Below are positions 26,218 through 33,867 of a stretch of 64,000 nucleotides of DNA, piece by piece. The notes under the pieces were generated by a model, which was not told the DNA's origin, searched no databases, and saw nothing but the letters and a program-made list of their open reading frames with translations. Where the stretch lies: assembly GCF_009451885.1 (NCBI RefSeq), contig NZ_WIAO01000026.1, forward strand, positions 1 to 64,000, written 5' to 3'. This stretch comes from Glycomyces albidus (GTDB lineage: Bacteria; Actinomycetota; Actinomycetes; Mycobacteriales; Micromonosporaceae). The position numbers were made by a program, and so were the translations under genes. The stretch's first letter is position 1. The number at the start of each line of letters is the position of its first letter.

Positions 26218-28329
26218 ATGTCCAACTGGCCCAACCCGATCCTCTTCGGCGCCGCCTACTACTACGAGTACCAGCCGGCCGCCGCCGGCGGCCTCGGCGG
26301 CGAGGAGGGGCTCCAGCGGCTCAAGACCGACCTCGACCTCATGGCCGAGGCCGGGTTCTCCGTCATCCGCGTCGGCGAGTCCGTCTGGAGCACCTGGGAA
26401 CCCGAGAACGACCGGTACGACCTGGAATGGCTGCGGCCGGTCCTGGACGGGGCGCAGGAGCGCGGCATCGGCGTCGTCCTCGGCACCCCGACCTACGCCG
26501 TCCCGCCGTGGCTCGCCCGCCTGTACCCCGAGATCGCCGGCGAGCACCGCACCGGCGAGCGGATCGACTGGGGCGGAAGGCAGGAGGTCGACTACACCCA
26601 CCCGGCCTTCAGGTTCCACGCCGAACGGACCATCCGCAAGATCCTCGCGACCTACGCCGACCACCCCGCCGTGATCGGCTTCCAGGTCGACAACGAGCCC
26701 GGCCTCCACCTCTTCCACAACCACGGCGTGTTCCAGCGGTTCACCGACCACCTGCGGCGCGAATACGGCGACGTCGAGACCCTCAACCGCGAATGGGGCC
26801 TCGTGTACTGGTCGCACCGGCTGTCGACCTGGGCCGACCTGTGGACGCCCGACGGGAACGCGCAGCCGCAGTACGAGCAGGCGTGGCGGCGCTTCCAGAC
26901 CGAGCTGACCACCGAGTTCATCGGCTGGCAGGCCGACATCGCCCGCGAGTACGCGCGCGAGGACCAGTTCGTCACCACCTGCATCTCCTACCCGCGCCCG
27001 GCGATCGACGACCGCGCGCTGGCCGGCCGGCTCGACGTGACCGCCGGGAACCCGTACTACCGCATGCAGGACGCCTTCGCGCTCCCGCACGACGGCGGCG
27101 GCGACGCCGCGAACTGGAGCACCCAGGGGACGTGGGCGCTCTACCACTCGGCCGACCGGATGTACTCCTCGCGCCAGGAGCCGTTCCTGGTCACCGAGAC
27201 CAACGCGCAGGCCATCGGCGGCCCCTGGGACAACCACCCCGCATACGACGGGCAGTGGCGCCAGGCCGCGTGGGCGCTGGTCTCGCGCGGCGCCAAGATG
27301 ATCGAGTACTGGCACTGGCACACCCTCCACTTCGGAACCGAGACGTACTGGGGCGGGATCCTCCCCCACAGCCAGCGCCCCGGCCGCGTCTACCGCGAGC
27401 TCGCGCGCCTCGGCGCGGAGCTGCGCAAGGCCGGCGCGGCCCTCGACGGCCTGGTCCCCGACGCCGACATCGCGGTCCTGTACTCGAAGCCGAGCGAATG
27501 GGCGCTCGCGGCGCAGCCGGCGCTCGCGCACGACGACGGGAGCCCCGACCGCCGCTCCTTCGAGTCGATCACCGGGCCGTTCTACAAGGGCGCCTTCGAT
27601 GCCGGGCTCCAGGTGCGGATCGTCCACACCGAGCAGCTCGGCGACCCGGCCGCGGCGGTCGCGGACTTCCCGGTGGTCGTGGCCGCGGGGATCTACGCCG
27701 CCGACGACGGCCTGCTGGACTGGATGGACCGGTACGCGGCGGCGGGCGGGCACCTGGTGCTGGGCCCGCGCACCGGCTACGGCGACCAGGAGGCGCGGGC
27801 GCGGCTCGAGGTCAAGCCCGCGCGGCTGCACGAGGCGGCGGGGGTCTGGTACGAGGAGTTCGCGAACCTGACCGGTCCGGTCCCGGTGCGGGCCGCGGAG
27901 GACTCCCCGCTCGAGCTCGGGCCGGACGCGGCGGCGGTCAAGTGGGCCGACGGCGTCTACCTCGACGGGGCCGAGGCGCTGGCCGAGTACGCGCACCCGC
28001 ACTTCGGGAAGTTCAAGGCGGCCGCGACGCAGGACCACGGGCTGGGCCGGGTCACCTATGTCGGGACGGTCCCGAACGACGCGTTCGCGAAGGCGCTGTT
28101 CGAATGGCTCGCCCCGCAGGACCGGTGGCGCCCGGCGCACCCGAGCGTGACCGTGACGAGCGGCCGCGCGGCCGACGGGAGCACGGTCCGGTTCGCGCAC
28201 AACTGGTCGTGGGAGGAGGCGGAGGTGGAACTGCCGGCGGCGGCCGTCGATCTCCTGGACGGCGCCGAGTACGCCGCGGGCGACCCGCTGCGGCTGGGCC
28301 CGTGGGATGTGAAGGTGCTCCGCGAGTAG
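26218..28329 (+). CDS. Beta-galactosidase, glycoside hydrolase family 42
   Basis: A 703-residue intracellular enzyme without signal peptide. It opens with FGAAYYYEYQP and has the GH42 acid/base Glu160 in FQVDNEPG and the nucleophile Glu327 in VTETNAQ. The C-terminal part has the trimerisation and small beta domains expected (VLYSKPSEWAL, ending DVKVLRE). It hydrolyses terminal beta-galactosides; GH42 enzymes often prefer beta-1,6, beta-1,3 or beta-1,4 galacto-oligosaccharides over lactose. As the last gene of the LacI operon it would cleave the imported sugar. Length is normal for the family. Confidence 0.92.
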   Translation: MSNWPNPILFGAAYYYEYQPAAAGGLGGEEGLQRLKTDLDLMAEAGFSVIRVGESVWSTWEPENDRYDLEWLRPVLDGAQERGIGVVLGTPTYAVPPWLARLYPEIAGEHRTGERIDWGGRQEVDYTHPAFRFHAERTIRKILATYADHPAVIGFQVDNEPGLHLFHNHGVFQRFTDHLRREYGDVETLNREWGLVYWSHRLSTWADLWTPDGNAQPQYEQAWRRFQTELTTEFIGWQADIAREYAREDQFVTTCISYPRPAIDDRALAGRLDVTAGNPYYRMQDAFALPHDGGGDAANWSTQGTWALYHSADRMYSSRQEPFLVTETNAQAIGGPWDNHPAYDGQWRQAAWALVSRGAKMIEYWHWHTLHFGTETYWGGILPHSQRPGRVYRELARLGAELRKAGAALDGLVPDADIAVLYSKPSEWALAAQPALAHDDGSPDRRSFESITGPFYKGAFDAGLQVRIVHTEQLGDPAAAVADFPVVVAAGIYAADDGLLDWMDRYAAAGGHLVLGPRTGYGDQEARARLEVKPARLHEAAGVWYEEFANLTGPVPVRAAEDSPLELGPDAAAVKWADGVYLDGAEALAEYAHPHFGKFKAAATQDHGLGRVTYVGTVPNDAFAKALFEWLAPQDRWRPAHPSVTVTSGRAADGSTVRFAHNWSWEEAEVELPAAAVDLLDGAEYAAGDPLRLGPWDVKVLRE

Positions 28330-28429
28330 CGCCGCCTGACGTCCGCATTGCGGCGATGTGGACGGTGCTGCGCCGCTGCGAACGGGAATCGGGTTGCGGT
28401 CGGGTTCGGCGCCGGTGAGACTGGCGGCG

Positions 28430-29410
28430 ATGATGCCTTTGATCGCGATCGACGAATTGAAGCGGACCGTCTCCGACGCGTGGGACTCCCCCGTCGCCGA
28501 CGAGGTCGCCGCCGCCTGGGGGTACCCGCCCGGGACCGCGAAGTGGTGGCGCTCCAGCGCCTCCCATGTGTTCGTCCTGCCCGATCCGGACGGCAAGCGG
28601 TACCTGCGGTTCGTGCCCGACGCGTATGCGGGCGCAGAGCGGTTCGCGGCGGTGAGCGCGGTGATGGACCGGCTGGCCGGGGCCGGTGCGGACGTGGTCC
28701 GCCCGGTCCCGGCCCGGTCCGGCGCCTTGACCGCGACCGTGCCGACCCCGCTCGGACCGATGCACGCCATGGTGGTCGAGGCCGCGCCCGGCGGTGAGCG
28801 CGACGTCGAGGACCTCACCGAGGCGGGCGCCCGGGACTGGGGCCGCGCCCTCGCGGCGGTCCACCGGGCCGCCGAAGGGATCGACGTGGCGCTGCCGGAG
28901 GCGTTCACCGAACTCGCCAAGGTGCCCGACCGGTTCGCCGGGGACCCCGCCCTCGTGGCGGCCGCGGCGCGCCTGTCCGACCGGCTCGCCGGCCTGCCGC
29001 GCTCCGGGTTCGGCATCGTGCACGGCGACTTCGAGCTCGACAACCTCGCCTGGAGCGGAAGCAGGGCGACCGCGTTCGACTTCGACGAGGCCGCCCGGTC
29101 CTGGTACGCGGCCGACATCGCCTTCGCGCTGCGCGACCTGACCGGCCCTGACGGCGAACCCGGGGCCGCGCACCGCGGGCGCTTCGACGCGTTCCTCGCC
29201 GGGTACCGCGGCATGCGACCGTTCGGCGACGACGAGCGGGCGCACCTGCGGCTGTTCGCCGGCGTGCACGCGGTGTGCTCGCTGGTCCGCATCGCCGCCG
29301 CGGTGGAGGGCGCCGGCGGCGACGGGTGGATGGGCGAGCTCCGGAGCAGCCTGGACGACCTGTCCCGCTCGCACCGGAAGCTCGCGACGGCCGTCGCCGC
29401 GGACCTGTAG
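28430..29410 (+). CDS. Aminoglycoside-phosphotransferase-fold kinase
   Basis: A 326-residue protein of the APH/choline-kinase/homoserine-kinase-II fold. The catalytic loop is GIVHGDFELDNLAWSG (HxD...N), followed by the DFD-type metal motif AFDFDEAA. The N-lobe has HVFVLPDPDGKRYLRFVP. No specific substrate can be assigned; many such genes are orphan small-molecule kinases and this is not evidence of antibiotic resistance. Two adjacent ATGs (28430 and 28433) precede PLIAIDELKRTVSDAW; no strong ribosome site separates them. It stands alone between the GH42 operon and a convergent sigma factor gene 3 bases away. Confidence 0.75.
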   Translation: MMPLIAIDELKRTVSDAWDSPVADEVAAAWGYPPGTAKWWRSSASHVFVLPDPDGKRYLRFVPDAYAGAERFAAVSAVMDRLAGAGADVVRPVPARSGALTATVPTPLGPMHAMVVEAAPGGERDVEDLTEAGARDWGRALAAVHRAAEGIDVALPEAFTELAKVPDRFAGDPALVAAAARLSDRLAGLPRSGFGIVHGDFELDNLAWSGSRATAFDFDEAARSWYAADIAFALRDLTGPDGEPGAAHRGRFDAFLAGYRGMRPFGDDERAHLRLFAGVHAVCSLVRIAAAVEGAGGDGWMGELRSSLDDLSRSHRKLATAVAADL

Positions 29411-29413
29411 CGC

Positions 29414-30295
29414 TCAGGCGGCCGGTGCCAGTTCGAGGACGGCGAGGGTCTCGGGATCGTTCATGATGGCGATCGCGGTGATCCGGCCGTCCTCGACGGT
29501 GAAGTCGAGCACCGAGCGCGGGATGCCGCCCGGGGCCCACATGGCGCCGACGTAGCCGTCGACCAGCACCGGGACCGCCGCGCGGGCCTGGCCGTTGAAG
29601 ATCGCGGCGACCTGCTTCGCGCCGATGACCTCCCGGCTGGCGAAGCCGGTGGCGACCGCGGCGTCGTCGGCGACCACCGTGATACCGGGGTCGAGGACTT
29701 CCAGGAGGTCCTCGAAGCGGCCTTCGCGGGCGGCGGCGAGGAACGCCTCGACCACCGACCGCTGCGGCGGCGCCTCGGGGGCCGGCGCGCCCTCGCGGCC
29801 TCGGGCGACCCGGCGGCGGGCGCGGCTGGCGAGCTGGCGGGTGGCCTCGGGGGTGCGGTCGAGGACCGGCGCGATCCGGTCGAACGGCACGCCGAACAGG
29901 TCGTGGAGCACGAACGCCACCCGCTCGGCCGGGTTGAGCGAGTCCAGGACGACCTGGAGTGCGTGGCCGACCTCGTCGGCCATGACCGTCCGGTCCTCGG
30001 GGCCCTCGACGGCGGCGGGCGCGTTCGCGTGCACGGTCTCGTCGAGCTCGTCCTCGCGGCGGGTCCGCCGGGACCGGAGCAGGTTCAGGCACACCCGCGA
30101 GACGACGGTGGTGAGCCAGCCGCGGAGGTTCTCGACGTCGGCGGTGTCGGTGCGCGCGAAGCGCATCCAGGTCTCCTGCACCGCGTCGTCGGCCTCGCTC
30201 GCGCTTCCGAGCATCCGGAAGGCGACCGCGCGCAGGTGGTCGCGGTGCTCCTCGAAGCGCTGCGCTGGGCCGTGCGCTGCAATGGCGTCGCTCAT
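29414..30295 (-). CDS. ECF-type sigma factor with C-terminal SnoaL-like domain (SigJ-like)
   Basis: A 293-residue sigma factor. Region 2 is FEEHRDHLRAVAFRMLGSASEADDAVQETWMRF, and region 4 is LNPAERVAFVLHDLFGVPFDRIAPVLDRTPEATRQLASRAR. From about residue 190 a SnoaL-like domain follows (VVEAFLAAAREGRFEDLLEVLDPGITVVAD), as in SigJ and ECF41-like proteins, where the tail acts as a built-in regulator in place of an anti-sigma factor. The linker WLPEP-type motif of ECF41 is not seen. The ATG at 30295 with GGAGG five bases before is chosen over one eight codons upstream. Targets are unknown. Confidence 0.85.
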   Translation of the reverse strand: MSDAIAAHGPAQRFEEHRDHLRAVAFRMLGSASEADDAVQETWMRFARTDTADVENLRGWLTTVVSRVCLNLLRSRRTRREDELDETVHANAPAAVEGPEDRTVMADEVGHALQVVLDSLNPAERVAFVLHDLFGVPFDRIAPVLDRTPEATRQLASRARRRVARGREGAPAPEAPPQRSVVEAFLAAAREGRFEDLLEVLDPGITVVADDAAVATGFASREVIGAKQVAAIFNGQARAAVPVLVDGYVGAMWAPGGIPRSVLDFTVEDGRITAIAIMNDPETLAVLELAPAA

Positions 30296-30356
30296 GGGTC
30301 CTCCGTCGAAGTCGGTCAACGCTACTGACCCGCGGACGGGCCCGGATGTGACGGCC

Positions 30357-30926
30357 TCACGCCTTGCCGAAGCGTTCCAGGAAGATCGCCAGGCGCTGCT
30401 CCTGGAGGTCCGGTCGCAGGCGGCCGCCGCGGCCCAGGGCCGCGAGGCCGTGCAGCGCCGCCCAGCCGGTCTCGGTGAAGGCGTCGGGGTCGCGGTCCCC
30501 CGCGAGCGGCGCGAACACCGCGAACAGCTCGGCGAAGGCGGCTTTGAGGACCTCGGGGGCGTCGACGCCGAACGGCAGCCCGTCCGCGAGGGTGAAGATC
30601 GCTTCGAACACGGCCGGGTTGGCGGCCGCGAAGTCGAGGTAGGCCTGCGCGACGGCCGCGAGCGCGCCGCCCGGCCCGGCGGCGGTCCGCGCCGCTTTGA
30701 AGACCTCGGTGAGTTCGGCGATGCCCTGGAGGGCGACGGCGTCGATGATCGCGCCGCGGCCGGCGAAGTGGCTGTAGAGGACCGGCTGGCTGTACTCGAT
30801 GCGCTCGGCGAGCCTGCGGATCGTCACCGACGGCCAGCCGTCGGACTCGGCCATGTCGCGGGCGGCGCTGACGATGAGCGCTTCGCGTTGGGCGCGTTCG
30901 CGTTCGCGACGCTGCTGGGTAACCAT
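30357..30926 (-). CDS. TetR-family transcriptional regulator
   Basis: A 189-residue repressor with the N-terminal HTH SVTIRRLAERIEYSQPVLYSHFAGRGAIIDAVA and a C-terminal ligand domain of the TetR-C type (AAANPAVFEAIFTLADGLPFG). The ATG at 30926 is chosen over 30953 because the longer form would put the operator at 30937-30949 inside the gene. It is divergent from the DUF4267 gene, with two copies of a CTAGC-N3-GCTAG palindrome between them, so autoregulation and control of its neighbour are very likely. The ligand is unknown. Confidence 0.85.
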   Translation of the reverse strand: MVTQQRRERERAQREALIVSAARDMAESDGWPSVTIRRLAERIEYSQPVLYSHFAGRGAIIDAVALQGIAELTEVFKAARTAAGPGGALAAVAQAYLDFAAANPAVFEAIFTLADGLPFGVDAPEVLKAAFAELFAVFAPLAGDRDPDAFTETGWAALHGLAALGRGGRLRPDLQEQRLAIFLERFGKA

Positions 30927-30936
30927 GGCCACAATC

Positions 30937-30949
30937 CTAGCACCGCTAG
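30937..30949 (+). promoter_or_regulatory. TetR operator 1
   Basis: CTAGCACCGCTAG, a palindrome with 5-bp arms and 3-base centre, within the longer context TCCTAGCAxCGCTAGA shared with operator 2. It overlaps the -35 of the rightward promoter and lies 10 bases before the regulator's ATG. Confidence 0.75.
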
Positions 30950-30975
30950 ACATCCGAGCGAAGCTATGCTAGCGT
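30947..30975 (+). promoter_or_regulatory. Promoter of the DUF4267 gene
   Basis: TAGACA (30947-30952) and TAGCGT (30970-30975) with a 17-base spacer. Operator 1 overlaps its -35 and operator 2 lies just after the expected start near 30982. Confidence 0.45.
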
Positions 30976-30986
30976 CATTCATGTTC

Positions 30987-30999
30987 CTAGCAACGCTAG
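30987..30999 (+). promoter_or_regulatory. TetR operator 2
   Basis: CTAGCAACGCTAG, second copy, exactly 50 bp from operator 1 centre to centre (about five helical turns), so two dimers would bind the same DNA face. Confidence 0.75.
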
Positions 31000-31030
31000 A
31001 TTTCCTAGTCACCTTTTGAAGGAGCCCCCC

Positions 31031-31435
31031 ATGGCCCGCCGCATCACCGCCGACGCCCTCACCGTCCTCAGCGTCCTCTTCGTCTTCTCCTTCGGCCTCC
31101 AGTACCTCCTCACGCCCGCCGCCGTCGCGCCGAGCATGGGGTTCGCGCACTGGCCCACCGGCGAGGCCGCCGAGTTCCTGAGCGTCAAGGGCGCCCGCGA
31201 CCTCGGCTCGGCCGTCGTGCTCCTGGTACTGCTGCTCATCCGCGAACGCCGCGCGCTCGGATGGGCCCTGATCGCCACCGCGCTCATCCCGATCGGCGAC
31301 GGCTCGCTCATCCTGGCCCACGGCGGCAGCGCCGCCATGGCCTTCGGCGTCCACTACACCACCGCGGTCGGCGTCATCGCCATCGGCCTGCTCCAGCTCT
31401 CGGTCGCCAAGCGCGCCAAGGCCGTCGAGGCCTGA
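31031..31435 (+). CDS. DUF4267-type small membrane protein
   Basis: A 134-residue protein with four hydrophobic segments: about residues 10-30, 58-72, 77-95 and 105-125. The sequence between the first two (PSMGFAHWPTGEAAEFLSVKGARDLG) is the conserved part of DUF4267 proteins, which often sit beside TetR genes in actinomycetes. Function is unknown. GAAGGAG precedes the ATG. Twin TetR operators flank its promoter, so it is probably induced when the divergent regulator binds its ligand. Confidence 0.75.
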   Translation: MARRITADALTVLSVLFVFSFGLQYLLTPAAVAPSMGFAHWPTGEAAEFLSVKGARDLGSAVVLLVLLLIRERRALGWALIATALIPIGDGSLILAHGGSAAMAFGVHYTTAVGVIAIGLLQLSVAKRAKAVEA

Positions 31436-31444
31436 ACGGGCGAA

Positions 31445-31504
31445 GGGTCCGCCTGGCGGCGGCAGGCGCTGACGAGGCATCAGCTTTCGCCGCCAGGCGG
31501 ACCC
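31445..31504. terminator. Bidirectional terminator between the DUF4267 and MFS genes
   Basis: A perfect 17-bp inverted repeat (31445-31461 with 31488-31504) around a 26-base loop. It lies in the short gap between two convergent genes and can serve both. Confidence 0.75.
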
Positions 31505-31524
31505 GGCACATGCGGAGGCGGTCG

Positions 31525-32817
31525 CTACGCGGCCGCCTCCGCCGGTTCCGGTTCGGGCTCGGGGAGCGTGCGCAGGTTCCGCAAGGGCGAGAAGAAGACC
31601 GGGAGGAACGCGGTGCAGATCCCGGCCGCGGCGATCCACAGCGTGGTCCGCGCACCGAGGTACTGGCCGAGGACGCCGCCGACGAGCGAGCCGACCGCGT
31701 AGGCGCCGAACACCAGGAAGCGGACCGTGGCGTTCATGCGGCCGAGCATCCCGTCCGGGGTCAGGCGCTGGCGGAAGCTCACCTGCGTCACGTTGTAGAC
31801 CACGCCGCCGATGCCGACGAACGCCATCGCCAGCGCGCCGATCCAGATCCGCCAGCCCGGTTCGGCGGCGGGGATGAGGAGGATCCACGGCGAGGTGACG
31901 GCGACCGAGACCCAGACGACGCGCCCCTCCCCCAGCCAACGGGTGGCGGTGCCGACGGTGAACGCGCCGGCGACGCCGCCGACGCCGAAGAGGGCGAAGA
32001 ACAGGCCGATCTCGCCGGGGGTCATGCCGAGGTCGCGGGGCAGGAAGACGACGATCATCGCCATGAAGGCGCCCATCCAGAGGTTCCAGGAGCCGGTGCA
32101 CGCGATGATCGAGGCGAGGATGCGGTTCCCGAAGACGAACCTGAGGCCGTCCTTGATCTCGGCGGCGATCCGGGAGCCGTGGGCGACCTGGGGTTTGGGT
32201 TCGCGGCGGCGGATGCGGAGGAGGAACAGGGCCGAGGCGCCCATGGCGGCCGCGTCGAAGGCGATCGCGACGGGCGCGGTGAGCCACTCGATGAGCTGGC
32301 CGGCGAGGACGGGCCCGCCGAGCTGGGCGGTGGAGCGCACGGTCTCGAGCTTGGCGTTGCCTTCGACGAGGTGCTCGCGGCCGACGAGGTGCGGCAGGTA
32401 GCTCTGGTAGGAGACGTCGAAGAAGACCGTGAAGACGCCGATGACGAGCGCGACCGCGTAGAGCTGCCAGATGGTGAGGACGTCGGCCCACCAGGCGGCG
32501 GGGACGGTGAAGAGGACGGCGGCGCGCACGATGTCGCTGACGATGAGGACCCGGCGGCGGCGCATGCGGTCGATCCACGCGCCGGCGGGGAGGCCGATGA
32601 GCAGGAAGGCGATCATCGTCATCGAGGAGAGGACGCCGACCTCGAACTCGCTGACGTCGAGCGCGATGACCGCTGCGAGCGGCAGGGCGAGCGAGGTGAT
32701 CTGGTATCCGAACTGCGCGACGGTGGTGGAGAGGAAGAGGTCGCGGAAGTCGCGGTCGCGGAGCAGGCCGAGGCGGTCGCGCTCGGCGGGCGCTTCGGGG
32801 TCGCCGATGGAGATCAT
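31525..32817 (-). CDS. MFS transporter (drug-efflux type)
   Basis: A 430-residue major facilitator with about 12 hydrophobic segments. The loop between helices 2 and 3 reads GAWIDRMRRRRVLIVSDIVRAA, the MFS motif A variant. The type resembles MFS_3/enterobactin-exporter-like proteins (FFDVSYQSYLPHLVGREHLVEGNAKLE). A divergent ArsR-like regulator and an operator inside its promoter suggest induced efflux of a toxic compound. The ATG at 32817 sits at the predicted transcription start, so the message is probably leaderless; this supports it over an in-frame ATG at 32853 that would lie in the -35 box. Confidence 0.85.
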   Translation of the reverse strand: MISIGDPEAPAERDRLGLLRDRDFRDLFLSTTVAQFGYQITSLALPLAAVIALDVSEFEVGVLSSMTMIAFLLIGLPAGAWIDRMRRRRVLIVSDIVRAAVLFTVPAAWWADVLTIWQLYAVALVIGVFTVFFDVSYQSYLPHLVGREHLVEGNAKLETVRSTAQLGGPVLAGQLIEWLTAPVAIAFDAAAMGASALFLLRIRRREPKPQVAHGSRIAAEIKDGLRFVFGNRILASIIACTGSWNLWMGAFMAMIVVFLPRDLGMTPGEIGLFFALFGVGGVAGAFTVGTATRWLGEGRVVWVSVAVTSPWILLIPAAEPGWRIWIGALAMAFVGIGGVVYNVTQVSFRQRLTPDGMLGRMNATVRFLVFGAYAVGSLVGGVLGQYLGARTTLWIAAAGICTAFLPVFFSPLRNLRTLPEPEPEPAEAAA

Positions 32818-32824
32818 GCGATTG

Positions 32825-32853
32825 AGTATTCCCAATCGGTTGGGTTTTGTCAA
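32825..32853 (-). promoter_or_regulatory. Promoter of the MFS gene with internal operator
   Basis: On the minus strand TTGACA (32853-32848), a 17-base spacer and AATACT (32830-32825). Only seven bases separate the -10 from the ATG, which predicts a leaderless message. The spacer contains the near-palindrome CCCAATCGGTTGGG (32831-32844), and CGATTG/CAATCG arms (32819-32824 and 32851-32856) flank it: a good site for the divergent regulator. Confidence 0.65.
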
Positions 32854-32878
32854 TCGCTCGGATCGCCGGGGCGGGCCC

Positions 32879-32884
32879 TAAGAT
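32879..32884 (+). promoter_or_regulatory. -10 element of the ArsR-like gene
   Basis: TAAGAT ends six bases before the GTG, so this message would also be leaderless. No convincing -35 is seen at the right distance, which would fit a weak, repressed promoter. Confidence 0.4.
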
Positions 32885-32890
32885 GAAGGT

Positions 32891-33436
32891 GTGGCAGAGC
32901 AGGGCAGCGCAGAGCGATTCAAGGACGACCGGCCGCTGGCGACGGAGGCCGAGGCCAAGGCCGTGGCCTCGGCGGTGCGGCTGCGGATCCTGCGGCTGTG
33001 CCTGGACAGCGCCCTGACGAACAAGGAGATCGCGCAGCGGCTCGGATCGAACCCGGCGACCGTGCTCCACCACGTCCGCAAACTCGTCGACACCGGATTC
33101 CTTGCGGCGCAAGAGGAGCGGGTGGGGGCGCGGGGGGCGCGGGAGATCCCGTACCTGGCGACGCGGAAGTCGTGGGCGCTGCGGCTCGGCGAGGAGTTCC
33201 ACTCGGACCTGACCACGGCGATGCTCGACGCGTTCCAGTCCGAGGTGGCGCAGCTCGGCGACCCCGCGCAGATCAACGTCGCCCGCATCGGCCTGCGGAT
33301 GAACGAGGAGCAGTACGCGGAGGTCAACCGGCGCTTCCGCGACCTCTACGCGGAGCTGACCAAGCTCGAGCCGGGCCCGGGCGCCAAACCGTATTCGCTG
33401 TTCGTGGCGATCCACCCCGACCTCGGCCGCGACTGA
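32891..33436 (+). CDS. ArsR-like winged-helix regulator
   Basis: A 181-residue protein with a winged-helix domain (RLRILRLCLDSALTNKEIAQRL, then NPATVLHHVRKLVDTGFL) followed by a C-terminal helical domain of about 90 residues. This is the HTH_20/ArsR arrangement often found divergent from MFS exporters. It has no metal-binding Cys pairs, so an organic ligand is more likely than a metal; that is inference. The GTG start lies in a 73-base gap shared with the MFS gene, and the operator there is its likely target. The 3' end runs into the tandem-repeat region. Confidence 0.8.
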   Translation: MAEQGSAERFKDDRPLATEAEAKAVASAVRLRILRLCLDSALTNKEIAQRLGSNPATVLHHVRKLVDTGFLAAQEERVGARGAREIPYLATRKSWALRLGEEFHSDLTTAMLDAFQSEVAQLGDPAQINVARIGLRMNEEQYAEVNRRFRDLYAELTKLEPGPGAKPYSLFVAIHPDLGRD

Positions 33437-33447
33437 ACGGGCCGGAC

Positions 33448-33785
33448 GCGAGGAATACTCGATCGCCAGGCGCCCCCGGCTTCAACCATGGCGCGGAGGT
33501 ACGACATCGCAGGACCGGTCCGCGGCGCCGGCCTCGGAGGCGAGTGATGCTCGATCCTCAGGCGCCCCCGGCTTCAACCATGGCGCGGGGGTGTGACATC
33601 CGGAGGTCCGTCCACTCCGGAGACGGCCTATGCGAGTGTTGCTCGATCCGCCGACGCCCCCGGTTGCAACGATGACGGGGAGGAACGACAGACCGGACGA
33701 CCGGTCTCGGATCGACCCGGATGCGGGGGACACTCGGTCCGCAGGCGCCCCGGTTGCAACGATGACGGGGAGGTACGACACCCGG
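33448..33785. repeat. Four imperfect ~92-bp tandem repeats, non-coding
   Basis: Units begin at 33448, 33540, 33632 and 33723 (periods 92, 92, 91; the last is partial). Each has GCGAG-N5-CTCGATC-like pairing arms, then a conserved core of about 37 bases beginning GCGCCCCCGG and ending AGGTACGACA (cores at 33470-33507, 33562-33599, 33654-33690, 33745-33780), then about 33 more variable bases. Units 1-2 share CGGCTTCAACCATGGCGCG, and units 3-4 share CGGTTGCAACGATGACGGG, which can fold as a CCCCG/CGGGG hairpin. The period is not a multiple of three and no gene is supported. It fills the 430-base gap between the ArsR-like gene and glpD. The remaining 33786-33867 shows nothing recognisable. Confidence 0.8.
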
Positions 33786-33867
33786 CCGGCCGCGGGTCAA
33801 GACGAGGCCGCCTCCGAGTGTGTGGTTTCGGAGTCGGCCCCGTGCTCCCTCATGGAATCGTGGTCTG

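Noticed and set aside
28430..29410. An aminoglycoside resistance gene
   Set aside because: The fold motifs are shared by many metabolic kinases; nothing specific to aminoglycoside enzymes is seen.
33448..33785. CRISPR array
   Set aside because: The spacing is 92 bp with the conserved part near 59 bases, the in-between parts resemble each other, and no cas gene is in the window. I call it a tandem repeat instead.
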